Shown here one piece after another: positions 1 to 12,092 of a stretch of 64,000 bases of DNA. Source of the DNA: Synchiropus splendidus (taxonomy: Eukaryota; Chordata; Actinopteri; Syngnathiformes; Callionymidae); contig NC_071342.1 of the NCBI RefSeq assembly GCF_027744825.2, positions 9,815,501 to 9,879,500 of the forward strand. The letters run 5' to 3'. Made by a program: the position numbers and the translations under genes. Below the pieces are notes generated by a model. The model saw only the letters and a program-made list of their open reading frames with translations, did not search any database and had not been told where the DNA came from. Within the stretch, counting starts at the first letter, position 1, and each line of letters begins with the position of its first letter.

Positions 1-2790
1 CCACTCTCCCCATGTTCTACAATTTGCAGGACGTTAGTTGGGTCTGTTGTCGATCTAATGGTGTTTTATCTGCTCTGGATATAACAACCAAAATGACATA
101 ACTCCAATATGACCTAAAACAATGTTCTTTTTTGGGGTGCGTTTAAATCTAGGGGCAGTTTCTCACTGTGGTTTCTGTCTCTGGTGGCCTGAGTCCAATT
201 CGCCCCCTACTGCACAGCCTCACGCCTCTGCGCCTCATGCGATTGTCCCTTTTTCTCCTCAGCTTGCGGCACTCTGCACAAGATAGAGAGTTTGTGACCC
301 ATGACGAAGCACCTCTCAAGGAACTCGTCATCAGCTGGGCGACATTTACCATCAGCGGTCAAGCCGATGATGGTAAATTCTTAGCACTACGAGTCCTCAT
401 CACCTCAGATATTGAGTGATGACGGACCTCCGCTACGGCTGTGACAGAATGTGACATTTCACAGCCAAAACTAAACCTGGATGAGTGTTGTCATATTTAT
501 TTTTCATGGAAATGGCAGAAACAAGCTGTGTAATACGGAGCATCTTGACTGGTCCACTCTGCTGTGAGCGAGAGTGAGAGAGATGAAGTTGTTTTTGAAC
601 GATGTTGTCCCAGACAGCGAAAGGGTCTGCCCTTTACTGCCCAGCATATATCATGTTTTTGCAGAGTCGCGCTGCACATGTAGTTGCAGCATCTAGCGCA
701 GAGTCACCTGAGGTGAGAAGCTCAACCCTGTGGAGAGTTTCCCGAGACAAGGTGTAGCTCTCTGGTCGGGATCAAGTCCGCGGCCAAAACCCGACTTGCT
801 TGTGTTCACATCTCGGATTTTGTCTCTTAGATTTTTGTGACCTTCATTGATTCATCTGCAAAAGCTGTGCAAAATGTGCAATTGTTCTCATTTTTTCACT
901 TGATATGAAATATAGCTTTTGCATGGCTATCCAAATCATACCAATAATGGGGCTTGAAATTGAATACAAAGCAAAGCAAGGTTGAATTCTATCTTACTAT
1001 GAAACAAGTGGGTGGGAAGATGCACTGCTGACTCAGGTGCTGTCACTTGCACGCTCACTGCAAATGCAATATTTGCAGCCATAATAAGAGAGATGTTACT
1101 CGTAATTTCTGTGCCTTAGGTCAAAGCGAGTGAAAGTACAGGCAATTAAAAGTTTTGAAGCTGCGTGGAGAGGAGCAAGGCTTGCGTTTGTGTTCACTGC
1201 AGCTCTCCTGGTTCATATTTCCAATTGTGGTGCCCACAGGGGGGACAGGAGCAGACAGAGCCGAAAGATAGGCGCGAGAGACGAGGTGCTGTTTGACACT
1301 GATTGACGGGTCAGAGTTTTAGGCGTGGGAAAAATCACTCTCAGAGTCTCTGTCAGTGGCAGTTGCTGCCAAACTTTATGTGCTTTTATTTTAATTATTT
1401 CCTCTCCACCAGTCACTGCACGTTTCTGTGTTTGCCTGTTGAGTGAGGGCGTGAGATGAGTCACGCTTGTGTCAGCCGTGAACACCACTAGTCCTTTCCA
1501 TGTTTATTCATTAAAGGTACTGGAGATAGTAAAGTTCAATTTGATATAAAAATTGCACGTGTGTGTGCGCATGTGTGTGTGGCAGTTTGCTGGAGAGTGG
1601 CTATCATAGCTTTGTGAAAGGTGACGGAAGAACATCTGCTGCCTGTCATATTGTTTTCTGCTACTGACTTGTGTCAGCTTAACTATTTTAATTAGCCCAC
1701 GCCTACATGTGTATATGCGAATACTTTAGCGCTCATGATTGACATCCAATTGTAGCTGTCAGTTTCGAACTTGACCGGGAGATGAACTGCAGTTTTTTTA
1801 GGCCGATGGTTACACAAGAAGCTTAAATATTGTCTCATTTACGTTCCTTCATCCAGGTGTAGCGGAATGCTTGTTAACAAATGAAGTCAATTCAACTTTA
1901 AATGTAGGTGTTACTAATTGTTTTTTCTGTCTTTATGATATGTTCACTGATTTACTTAGTTATTGGCATATGTAAAAAAAGTGAATACACTATTTATCAT
2001 TGATTTTTTATCATGTCATGCTAATTTACATTTTCTGTAATAAAACTGAATTATTTGTTCAAAACCATGTGGTAAGAGTAGTTAAAAAATACTTTTTAAG
2101 TTGAATATTTTATAGTATACACTAAGGATTTTGACATTTTCCCCAAAACATTATTTTGTTTATTTCTATACTATCTCCAATGCGAGCAGCAACAGTTTAA
2201 CTCAATAGGTACATATGTTGTCCTAATAGTTAATGAGTAGTTTTTTCTAAACTTAAAACATTCAACGACATTTTGGGTGCCAATATTTTACCCCTCCAGT
2301 TCAAATAAGTAAATTGTTTTTATTTCAGAAATTTGTCTTTTTTCTGGGTAGAATCATTTCAGCAACTTCCTGTTTGCTGCAGGTGGAGTTCTTTGTGTCA
2401 AACTCGTCAGAATTTCCCAAATGAAGTCTGCCTGGCCTTTGAAATGAGTAGCATGGGTAGATGTGGGTTATGATGAATCGTTTTGTTAAGTCACCAGAAA
2501 GGATTCTTCATCTTTGTGTTTTTTTTTCATTGTACTCTGACGGATTTAGTGTTGTTGACTTCAGTTACATCTTGTTGAGTTTGTAAACCACCGCCCTGGA
2601 GCTTTAACTCTGACACATACTTAACCTTGTCTGCTATCACTCGGCTGACAGCTTGACGTGGGCATGAAGGTTGCTAAAATTACTTTAAGGAGATGAAATT
2701 AACTCCTTTTTTTGTAAGTACCTGTCCACCATTCATTCTTTCATATTCTGCCCTCGCTACTGGTGGATTGGCAAGTTGTAACTCAACATT

Positions 2791-3328
2791 TCACTTCTCA
2801 AGGTGCAGACAGAGACACTTTGTTTCTCCATATTGGTTTGCTGACTTTAGCTGGTCATTGGCCAAACTAAACATGACCTTCACAGTGAGCGATCCAGGAT
2901 ATTTGCTTAATATGAAGTTTTGGAGGTCTGGTTCTGAAAACCAGTTAACTACGAACGTATCTCTGTCAAGAACTGTTGTGAGTGCTTCTTCCCGAAATTG
3001 TGTGAAATTGTTTGAAAGCTTGAATGAAACAGATGCCATAGTTCCTGAATGAAGCTTTATCTTCTGACTTTTTAGCCACCTTTTTCCATCCTGTGACCTG
3101 GGCATGGCTTACATCACTTTATTCCTGACATCTTTTGTAAGTCTTTTCAACAGCTCTCTGACAACCATCACAGTCTTTTGTTGTTTTAATTAACGTTGCC
3201 ATTCCCACATTTGCTTTCTTTTGCCAAACAAGGTCATCAGAAGTTGTTGTGGCTGAATTAGAAAAGGAAGCCTTGATTGCAGGCTGTGAGCCAGAAATAT
3301 GATTAAGACGTTCAGTAACAGCAATCAA
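2791..3328 (-). other. pair of unrecognised minus-strand ORFs inside srbd1 intron
   Basis: On the minus strand, an ORF of 69 codons (3328 down to 3119) is followed after a stop by one of 104 codons (3105 down to 2791) in another frame. The first contains KKANVGMATLIKTTKDCDG; the second contains FREEALTTVLDRDTFVVNWF. The opposite strand is also open for 119 codons over 2693-3052. I do not recognise a family. Composition is mixed, with no signal peptide or membrane segment. It could be a decayed retrocopy or transposon piece, or chance; the overlapping plus ORF weakens any coding claim. Confidence 0.15.
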
Positions 3329-3589
3329 TCACTCAGTCAGGCTTTATTTACGCAACAATTGTCATGTTTGTGGCTTCATGAGCGTTTAAATGCAGGTCGT
3401 ACTGCATTTTAAATTCTAAATGTGAGGACAGTCCCTCCACAGGAACAGTTAGGGACAGTTTTAGATATGCTATTGAGCTCAATCTTTTTCTAGTGATCTG
3501 TTCAGTTTAAACAAATGTTGTTAAAAAACATTTTATGTTTTCATTTATTGAATGTACTTTTGTGTCTACACATTTTTTAGCATATAGTA

Positions 3590-3762
3590 CATACATCGTC
3601 TATTAACTATGCCTAGTCCTGTTCAGGGCTGCGGGGAGAGCTGGAGCCTATCCCAGCAGTCATGGGGCGAGAGGCTGGAATACACCCTGGACAGGTCCCC
3701 AGTCCATCACAGGGCACACACAGGGGCAATTTTAGAGTGTCCAATTAACCTAGTGAGCACAT
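3590..3762 (-). repeat. degraded dispersed teleost repeat (non-LTR-like 3' unit)
   Basis: Phrases such as GAGCCTATCCCAGCAGTCAT, GAATACACCCTGGACAGG, CCAGTCCATCACAGGGCAC and TTAGAGTGTCCAATTAACC are the familiar wording of a very abundant fish interspersed repeat, here in reverse relative to its usual head. The copy is diverged. The class name is uncertain; it is often found as the 3' part of L2/CR1-like elements. Related pieces in + orientation occur at 32771-32830 and 50126-50335. Confidence 0.65.
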
Positions 3763-3837
3763 GTAGTATATATACAATACAAAAATGAGCTGGACGTTAT
3801 CAAAGTCTTTTAATTTGAGCAATTGTTTTATATTACA

Positions 3838-3925
3838 TTTAGCAGACGCTTTCATTAGCACCTTGCTCACATTTGGAATTTGAACTCATGACTTCCTTGT
3901 CACTGCTGCTACCCTGTGAGCCGAG
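3838..3925 (-). repeat. tRNA-derived-looking or hAT-like repeat remnant
   Basis: It begins with ATTTAGCAGACGCTTTCATT, a phrase common in fish dispersed repeats. It ends with a reversed B-box-like segment (GAACTCATGACTTCCTTG) and GAGCCGAGCTGC. The middle is deleted relative to what I remember of full copies. Confidence 0.45.
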
Positions 3926-5630
3926 CTGCTTCCACCCTTTCTTTTTCAGAACAAACAAACAGAAAACAGAGCATTATATTCAAATATTCTTTCAATGCTG
4001 GATTTTAAGTTTGCACTTCCTTGTCCCCACGTAAGCAGAGATCCTTGGTCAAAGCTGCTCAAAGCGCCAGTCACGCTTCAGTTCATAATGAGATGCATTT
4101 AGTAGTGTGCAGTTGGAAGTGAGCTGTTCTCGCCTCTATAAAGTTTCAATTGGAATGTAAGAGCACATTAAAACCCGCCTCCTCCACTTTTCGCGTGTGA
4201 AACATTCTTCCATGGTATGACATTACAGGTGATTTCAGTTTGTGCCGCCTTCACTATTTCTGTGTCTTCCGCTCTTTTGTGTCCAGTGGTACTATAAATG
4301 GTAAATGATCCAGACCTAGTTTTTGTCCTGCCACCATCCATCCATCCAGATGCTACATAGAAATGCTTTATATTATAGAAATACTCATTATGCTGAACAT
4401 CATGCCGCATTTGATATAAAACTTGTACTCCCTTACTCCCTTGTACTCCCTTCTAGGTCAGGGTAATGCAGTGGTGTTTAAACAAGTCTTTCTGTCTGTC
4501 CTTAAACACACTGTGTGTCCTGGACTGTCCCCTGCTCTCCTGTGAGTGGCACGTTTGCTCAATGGCAGTGTTATCTGAGCTTGATCATGTTACGAGACAA
4601 TGCATGATTGGTGCTCACGTATACCCTGTTGCGCCCCTGCTAAACACACACATACACACGCTCGAAGTAAAGTGTGTCAACTAATACTCCTGCAGTCACC
4701 GTGGTGTCAGTGTCAATCTGAAATCATTTCTCTTCGGATCATCATGACTGTCGCATTCGATAGAACTACCTCTATTCTTTTTTTCTCGTGTCTCCTCATT
4801 CTCATTGTCTTGTTATTTTAAAACTGAAGCTGCATTCCTTCAAGATATCTGCTAATAAACTGTTTTATCAGCTTGTGGCTTTGAGTGAAGATATGTTTTC
4901 TTTCCATTTGCGAGCCACCAGAACAGAAATACTGTCCAGTGAAGACGAGCCAGTTCAAACATTAACCTTTTAGTTTTTTAGGCGTGACACCTGTCACTTG
5001 TATTTGAGCACTACCATTGTTAATTGGTATTATATCCTTGGAAAATGCAGCCAAATGGAATTTTGCTTCATGTGCATTTATAGAATGTCCAATTAAAAGG
5101 TACCATGTCAATGATGTTGTTTAATAAAAGTTCAATCATTAAGTTACGAATGGTCGCAACTATTCTTTCCAAAATATGTTTCAGATGTGTCTACTATTAC
5201 TTATTATTGTATTCATGTTTAACAAACGGTTCATTGTTTAACTAAAAATTTATGTTTTTTGATGGTATTTTGATAATTCAGTAGAGTTCTAAAAGTGTCT
5301 CTTGCGTCTTTGACATTTTAACTTTCCTTGACATTTTCCTCCTCATCTTTTTAAAAATCTTGTCCCACTTATTATACATTTAATTATTTTTTCATATTGT
5401 CTATTCCCATGTAGATTTTACATATTTATTTGTTTCATTTATTGTTCAAATCAATGTTTACGTCTTACCAGATTAGCTTCAAAAGTGTCCTAAATGAAAT
5501 CGTGGCTGTGAACTTGTGACTTTTAATACGACAACATTCGGGGAGGTGTTTTCCGTCTCAAGGAACTGATCATATTCTAACATTTGTGATGTTGTTTTCT
5601 GCTTTTGAACACTTACATTTTTGATTCCAG

Positions 5631-5737
5631 CATGATGTTTCCTCCGGAGCACTGAAGGCAGCGTTGGATGGTGTTGTTCAGGAGTGCGTGAGCTTCGTCG
5701 GGGTGGACATCAACATCTGCTCAGAGGTTCTGATGAG
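5631..5737 (+). CDS. srbd1: srbd1 exon: end of Tex-like core
   Basis: This is the first srbd1 exon visible in the window. It has a pyrimidine-rich acceptor ending TTCCAG at 5630 and a donor GTACTG at 5738. It encodes [17 protein letters not shown], then [18 protein letters not shown], plus two bases of an arginine codon. The VGVDIN stretch is a hallmark of Tex/SRBD1 proteins just upstream of the helix-hairpin-helix region. The exon starts in phase 0. Confidence 0.93.
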
Positions 5738-8700
5738 GTACTGACACAAAAAAAATGGACATTATCTCACAGTCAAATATATGTGTGGGCACACGTTGGC
5801 TGCACAGACTCCTGAAATTCTTTCCCTCAGCAGTCACAACATGGCAAAGTGCTCAATTCACACTTATGCATAGGATTATGGCTGCTATTCACATGCACTC
5901 TCACACACAAAGGCCTGCCAGCTTTCTATCAAGATGAATGCCTTACTTATTGGACTGGCTCTTTCCCAACTGGGCAAAGCACTTGTTAAAAGCTGTCCAC
6001 TGCAGCTGAATATATCCATGCTTCATTAAATCAATGACATATTTGCTATATTAACCCTAATCAAGTACATGTGATACAAACTGGATAACTATAAACAAGC
6101 CTAGACTTGGTTGACATTGGCAGCAAGGGTGGACGTCAGGTCATCTGTTTACTCGTCTGCTCTTAAAATGAGTGTTTTCCTGCACTGCCAGGAGCACACA
6201 CCAGCACACACATACACACACAGACGTGTTGATGACTGAAGTATTGTGTGGTGTGTTGACATACTCGACTGCTTTAGAGTCTGAGTCACAGTGCACACTA
6301 ATACAATTCCAAATCACCTCTGGTGACAAAACCTGACTCTGAGTTAAACTCCTCACTTGTGTGCCTCCTGACATTGTTTCCTACAAAGTGCTTGATGTTT
6401 ATTGTGTTATGTAGGTGTAGTAAAAAAGAAGAGGTAAGTCTGGTTTGTTTGGTCACTCCACACTTGGAGTAAGGTGTTTCCTTTCAAACAAAATCAAATG
6501 TTATTTTTCACTCGTCTCTGCCTGATGTTGACTTATTTGTAAATGTCCACAGTTTCATCTGGCTTCAATTAACCCGAACCAGTTCACCATTCTGTTGTGA
6601 TTTTTATTTTAGCAAAGAATCCTTCATCCAGCCTGTGATCTTGAGCCACACCACAATGGATTCACTTGTTCCTTTACCCATTTCTGACATGTGCTAAAAT
6701 CCTGTAACAATACTGTAACTTTTCTAGTTATGTTGCTTACAAACAAACAAGCTCACATACAAGACAATGCTGTTGAAAACGGGTAATAATTCACACATCG
6801 ATTGTGACTGGAATAACTCACTGTTTATCCTGAAAAAAAGTAAAAAAAAATAAGAAGAGAATTCTACCTATTTATTTTATTACATGTCTATTCTCAATTT
6901 GCAACCAGGCACATCGCAGGTCTCAGTGCGGCCAAAGCCCGGAGTATCATGGAGTGGAGGGAGAAGAATGGCCCGTTTGTTAATCGGGAGCAATTGAAAT
7001 TGGTGAAAGGCATCGGACCCACCTCGTACCAACAGTGTGCTGGATTTATCCGCATCAACCCTCAGACACTGAACAGGTGAAAGATGTTTGCTTTGGTTAA
7101 CTCATGCAGGTGTTTATATTTAAGCTTATGTCATTACCAATGACAATATTAGTCATTTGTCCTAGTTGTTCTGAATATTCACATTAACGTCTTAAAATTG
7201 TTGTGTTGCTGTGTTATTTATTTCTTTTTCTCTGCTGTGTGAAATGCAGCTCACAGCATTGAACTCCTTGCATGGTTGCATACATTTCAAATGTTTTTCT
7301 TGTGCACAGCGCCAAATCTCTACATCATCCTAGCCAAACAGTGTCGGGAAAACCAGCAGCAAAGAAGGCTAAAGGAAAGTCTTGTGTCAACATCCCGTCC
7401 TCCATTAATCCTCTGGACCAGACCTGCATCCACCCAGAGTCCTACCACGTGGCAGAGAGGTACGACCACACAATTGCACCAACACTCGGGTAGCGGTCTA
7501 CCCCACTGGCCAAGGCATGTTTGTGATAAGATGGAGTTCATTTTGACACTGTCTCATATGGGGCTGGTTATCGTGGTGCAGGACTCTGATTTGATTTGGG
7601 CCGACATGGGATACAAGAGAGGAGGGTGTGGGCTTGTGTCTGTCCTTGAGTGAGAAATGATTGTTAGCACCGCTGATATCGAAAGCACATTGAACGTCTG
7701 CCTGAGCCTTGTGTGCCTGGCGTGAATGTCACACATGCACCGTCAATAATAGGGAGGGGTGTCTTGAGCTACAGCTGCAGTCACTCAACTGTGTTTAGTC
7801 TACATACGTTCTGACACGAGTGCTCTAAGCATGCCCCCCTTGCATGCTGATGTGCCTTTAGTGGACTCAGAGTATGTGTGTGGGTTTGAGTCTCCGTCCA
7901 CATATGTGGTGATAACCGACGCTGCTGTATTTGGTTTCTGTCTAATGTCAGGATTGTGTTTGAGATTAGGGATCTCTGGATCGTGCAGAATTTTACAAGC
8001 AAGGTGGGGCAATATCAATAATCTACTCAACACACTTCTGCGTGTTCTAATGACAAGAACATTTCTCTGTTAAAACATAAGCAAACGTGTTCTTGCTTGT
8101 ATTTCAGTGCAGTAAAGGAACATTAACTTGAATTTGCTGCTCTTTTACGTCAAAATACTGACTATTAATAAGGCAAGGATGAAGTAAGATGTATTTTTTG
8201 TGTGCCAGAAGTGACCTTGAAGCTGATCACCATTTCAACCTTCAGCCCACCACACAAGTGCGCCCAGTAACTTCATTCTGAGCTCTGATCTTCAATTGTA
8301 ATAAACATCTGCCTCATTACTGATCAGAAGATCAGTCCACAGTTTTCATCTGATTCTAATGTCAGCACTTTGTGTCCTGCTCTCAGAACACATCTTTTAA
8401 ATCGAGCATTAGAGGGTGCACTATGTGTGTTGAAGTATGTTGTGAAGGGTGATGAAAAAACCGTGTGTCACAGGGAGTGTGTGTGCACAGCGTTTAAGGA
8501 AAATCATCACATTAGAGAAACTGGATCCTCACAGCCAACACTTCGACCCCCTTCCTGTAACCCAGTACAAAATACACATACATGAACTGAAATGTTATTT
8601 GCCCGCTTTAGTTTCAGGATACGCATCCATTGTTTATTTGAAAGTAGAAAGGTGACGAGAAAAAAGAAAATTAAGTCTCTGCTTTTGCTAAAAAATCTGT

Positions 8701-11700
8701 AAAATAGTTTCCAGAGATGTAAGTCTATTTAATAAAATGATTTAATTTCTCTGGGTTTGGACTCCGTGAAAACATCTTCCTGCAGTCATTTGCTGTATGT
8801 ATTAGTATGTATTATGTATTAGTCCGGCACACATTAGGTATCTTTATATTGAAAGCAAAGGGAGCTGGATGCAGATCATTTCAGTTTGGCTCCGAAAAAA
8901 ATCACATTGTTCTTCACAAGTTATGCAAAAGTTAACTTTAGTCTGAAAAAAATGTTCATTACATAAATTTTAGGTCACAGCGATTAACTGTTAAAACTAC
9001 AATTGTTTTTCTGTGTTTTTTCTATGAAACAAGGCCTGAAGTGCATGATGATGATGCATCAACTTTTTGTCTTGGCCAATACTTGGAATTTAGGTTATTT
9101 ACTGTCATTGAATTTAATGTACAGTAAAACCGCAGACCGTTTGCTCTCTGATTGGACTGGACCTTAAAACTGATTTGGAGTCATGTTGTCTGATGCATGT
9201 CAGAATGAACAATAGCATGTAGCCTGAAAATGGATGTGCAGTGGGAGGGTTAGCATGGCCCACGACCTCACTTGAACCATGTCATTACCTGTTACTGTGA
9301 CTCCGAACTCAGTATTGTTAGATTTTATCATGTGATGGGTTGTGTCTTCTTGCTTTGTTTGATCTCAGGCAGCTAGAGCTGACCACACTGTGCGTCCGTG
9401 TGCATGAATTTCTAGTCAGATCTCTGAGTAAAAACAGCACGAAGGTGCAACATGTGCCACTCATCAGCAGCAGAAGTCGTCCTCGCTGCTCACAGCTGTC
9501 TAGTCCGATAGTTTGTACACAAGCCGTGTCCCGTTACATCAGCAGAGCCGCTCGCTTCTGCCAAATGAGCATTTCTGAACAGCATTTTGTATGAATCAGC
9601 TTTCTGTGTGTGTGTGTACGTGTCCACCTGTTCCTTCCATCACGCAGGGGACAGCTGCCGAGTCTGTGTGGCGTCAGCCTGTCACTGAGCGACATCCATC
9701 ACAGACACCACCCAACTGGTGCACAAACACTCACATACACTGGAGCAAATCTCCTCTCATCTATCAGCAGCTGTGGAAAGTTGACGGTGAATAATATATA
9801 CAGAAGCCACAATGCACACAAACATTTTTCCATGAGCTTTATTTGCAGCACCGGCTCCCGCACCGCTGTGTAACCCGGTCTGTGCGGAATGTTGAACAGC
9901 TAATTAGTTCTGATTTAACTGCTCGTGTCAGATTTTGAGTGGTGCAACCTGACCGAGTGCCTGGACATTTAGAGGTGCTACATCCAAGCTGGAAAAAAGT
10001 GTTAGAAATAGATTTTTTCCAGGCTGCCGACAGTTAGACAAACAGTCAGACCTTAGTGAAATGGAGGCAGCTTCATGAGACAAGGTGTCAGAGCGTTTAC
10101 AGCCCACACCGGATTTACCTGATTTACTGCAGCCTCAATGAATGTGCATTTGTGAAATTGTGTTCTTCTGTGTTTTCACTTAAACTCTGTTTCCCCTATT
10201 TCCACTTTTTGTTTTCTTTTTTCTATTTGACTAGATTTTTTTTTCTTGCTCATTGAATAAAGCCACATTCCATCAATTTATTTCCTATGTCAGCTTCACT
10301 TGGAGAGGTTTACTGAATCAAATATTTTCATGTATTTTGATATATTTTCTGTGGCAAATAAGTAAATTTAAAAAGTTTGTTAATTAAATGTATTATTGAG
10401 GGCACATATATATTTAAAATTCAATTATCAACAGAATGTCAAAACATATTCTGGTTTGAGAATGAATAAAATAAAGAAATGCAATATGTTACATAAAATT
10501 AATAAATCATGTCACTATAAAAAATGCTTTTACACATCCATTTTTTAGCATTGTACACCAATATTATTTGGTGTAACATAATTTATGGTGACCATCTGGC
10601 ATTGCATAGAAAAGTCTGACAAATATGAGTCTATGATTCAAAGGTTCTAGTACAAGGGTGATTTTGGGTCACCCCATGCATTCTGTGGTGTGCTAGTGGC
10701 AGTACTTCTAAATGTGAATCTGATGATGTGATGGTTTATTTTTTGTACAGTTTGAACACATTCTCTGTTGTTTGTTGATTATGATGCCAGCAATGATGAG
10801 TACTGACATAATGAAAGTGTCAAGAATTTAGTGTTGATATTTTTCTTTTTTCTGTTTGTATACAGCCACACATTTTGAAAGACAAAAATATTTTATAATA
10901 TTTGTGATGGTGTCCAGGAGTCCAAAAACATTTAAAATGTATTTGTTTATTTGTACTTCTTCAGATTTTTGAAACTTGTCGGAGGAAGTGCTGACCAGAT
11001 CGGGGAGTTGTGCTTAAAACAGTCTGTGGAGAGGAAACTGAATTCCTGCTATTTCGAGCAACTGGCCAAGACCCTGGACACCATACCTGAGACCCTGCGA
11101 CTCGTCATTGATGGCCTTACACAACCTCCTGGATATGACTTCCGGCAAAGTAAGAATCCCATCACTTTAAAAAAAACTTTAGCAGAAGGGGTCAGCAACT
11201 GTTTTAGACTCAGTAATATGTGATTTACAGCAGTGTTTTTAACGTACCTGGAGTGGCAGGGATTTTTTTTCCACCTTACTGAACAACCAAAATGTATCTC
11301 AAAACTCAACAAACAGCAATTGAATCTCACTTAAGTTGATAACAATTTTTTGTACATGACATGGAGAAGGTAAAACGATTCAGTTCCATTGCATTTCTCT
11401 CACATCCAAATTAAGGACTGTAGTCTGACTTTCATTTTGAACCTGGATCGGGGTTGTAGAACTGAGTTGCTCAGCTGAGTAAACAGCTGGCTGAAGCTAC
11501 TGCGTCGGGTCGGTGCTGAGGGTGAAGATAATTGGATCAGACGATTTCCTGGGGCAAAAGTCTTCCTAGTTAGTGTTAATGCCAAAGAGAGGAAAGAGGT
11601 AGGTCATGATCAAGCTGAAAGGAAACAGTGCCTAAATAGGGCACTGAGAAATCCAAACCTTGGAAATGAGAGTTTGATTCTGATATGAAATTGAATATAT

Positions 11701-12092
11701 CATTTCTCCTTTTGTCTCCAACACCCTGTATTCTGTCAATGATACTCCTCCCTTTGTTCTCCGAGCGCTTTCTAAATCTTTCTTTTCTGCCATCTCCAGA
11801 TTTTGGGCAGGCGGACTTTAAACGGGGCATTGTGTCTATGAGTGATCTCCAAGTGGGTGCGGTGCTGACCGGCCGAGTGGACAACACCACTCTGTTTGGG
11901 GCGTTTGTAGATATCGGTGTCGGCAGAGCTGGACTCATCCACAAGAGTAACATCACTCTGGCAAAATTGCCAGCCTCACAACGCCGGCGCAGCCTAGCGC
12001 TGGGACCTGGCGAGCGAGTGGAGGTACGGGTGCTGAACGTGGATCCACAAAGGGGACGGATTGGTTTAGACTTGATCAGAGTCCTACAATAA
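5631..12092 (+). CDS. srbd1: SRBD1, C-terminal half (five exons, 5' end outside window)
   Basis: The coding parts 5631-5737, 6909-7076, 7310-7459, 10965-11149 and 11800-12092 join in frame to 903 nt: 300 residues plus a TAA stop. Residues 1-36 end the Tex-like core (VSFVGVDIN, then a conserved SEVL). Residues 37-86 are the helix-hairpin-helix block with [19 protein letters not shown] and VKGIGP. A lysine-rich linker follows, then [13 protein letters not shown], which is shared with Tex proteins. Residues 220-298 form an S1 (OB-fold) RNA-binding domain with [21 protein letters not shown] and ending [12 protein letters not shown]1 is the animal homologue of bacterial Tex; S1 and HhH domains bind nucleic acid, but the precise cellular role is poorly defined. 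Every exon border has AG acceptor and GT donor. The first exon here begins in phase 0, so upstream exons for the N-terminal and YqgF-like domains lie before the window. No frame break is seen, so the gene appears functional. Confidence 0.93.
5738..6908 (+). other. srbd1: srbd1 intron, 1171 nt
   Basis: Bounded by GTACTG and AACCAG. It contains only ordinary single-copy-looking sequence with a short CA-rich stretch near 6200-6225 and an A-rich tract near 6834-6860. No ORF or repeat of note was recognised. Confidence 0.8.
6909..7076 (+). CDS. srbd1: srbd1 exon: helix-hairpin-helix segment
   Basis: The exon opens with the last base of the split arginine codon and ends on two bases of a serine codon, with donor GTGAAA at 7077. 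It encodes [20 protein letters not shown], then [17 protein letters not shown] and [15 protein letters not shown]. This matches the HhH unit of Tex/SRBD1, where the GIGP turn is the hairpin expected to contact nucleic-acid backbone. It is the most conserved part of the gene in the window. Confidence 0.94.
7310..7459 (+). CDS. srbd1: srbd1 exon: basic linker and [13 protein letters not shown] block
   Basis: The acceptor is GTGCACAG at 7309 and the donor GTACGA at 7460. The first half encodes a variable, lysine-rich linker ([11 protein letters not shown]), which fits a poorly conserved spacer. The second half encodes [17 protein letters not shown], a motif that recurs in SRBD1 and Tex proteins after the HhH block. 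The only intron upstream of it is short (233 nt, 7077-7309). Confidence 0.9.
7460..10964 (+). other. srbd1: srbd1 intron, 3505 nt
   Basis: Bounded by GTACGA and TTCTTCAG. Short overlapping ORFs occur on both strands, none recognisable. The 3' third is AT-rich and contains a perfect 8-bp stem hairpin at 10554-10575. No mobile element was identified with confidence. Confidence 0.75.
10554..10575. repeat. short perfect hairpin in srbd1 intron
   Basis: TACACCAA (10554-10561) pairs perfectly with TTGGTGTA (10568-10575) across a 6-nt loop. It lies in AT-rich intron DNA and may be a chance palindrome or the core of a decayed inverted-repeat element. Confidence 0.4.
10965..11149 (+). CDS. srbd1: srbd1 exon: helical region before S1 domain
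   Basis: The acceptor is CTTCAG at 10964 and the donor GTAAGA at 11150. It encodes [19 protein letters not shown], then a helical stretch through [19 protein letters not shown] and [10 protein letters not shown]. The matching SRBD1 region ends in a similar GL.QP...DFR pattern, followed by the S1 exon. The intron on the 5' side is the longest fully contained one, 3505 nt. Confidence 0.9.
11150..11799 (+). other. srbd1: srbd1 intron, 650 nt
   Basis: Bounded by GTAAGA and CATCTCCAG, with a long pyrimidine-rich tract (about 11700-11798) before the acceptor. That tract happens to be open in the reading frame of the last exon, but splicing keeps it out. Confidence 0.85.
11800..12092 (+). CDS. srbd1: srbd1 terminal coding exon: S1 RNA-binding domain and stop
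   Basis: The acceptor CATCTCCAG ends at 11799. The exon encodes a link segment ([17 protein letters not shown]), then a complete S1 domain: [30 protein letters not shown], a basic loop with [22 protein letters not shown] and [13 protein letters not shown], then TAA at 12090-12092. The five-strand S1 pattern with GRV, GAFV and GLIH is intact. The protein ends right after the domain, as in other SRBD1 proteins. Reading further 5' through 11685 is open by chance but lies in intron. Confidence 0.94.

Larger units (their letters stand above)
1..5630 (+). other. srbd1: srbd1 intron (5' end outside window), non-coding
   Basis: The next srbd1 exon begins at 5631 in phase 0, and no upstream piece ending in a conserved YQ-type codon pair before a GT donor was found here. 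The stretch is therefore read as intron. It holds AT-rich sequence around 1900-2350, two unrecognised minus-strand ORFs at 2791-3328, a degraded dispersed fish repeat at 3590-3762 and a tRNA-derived-looking repeat remnant at 3838-3925. A splice-bounded open stretch at 263-372 is treated separately. An intron of at least 5.6 kb argues against a compact pufferfish-type genome. Confidence 0.6.

Noticed and set aside
263..372. Upstream srbd1 exon
   Set aside because: It has good splice-like borders, but the encoded residues do not match the Tex/SRBD1 region expected before HDVSSG. It ends in phase 1, whereas the next exon needs phase 0.
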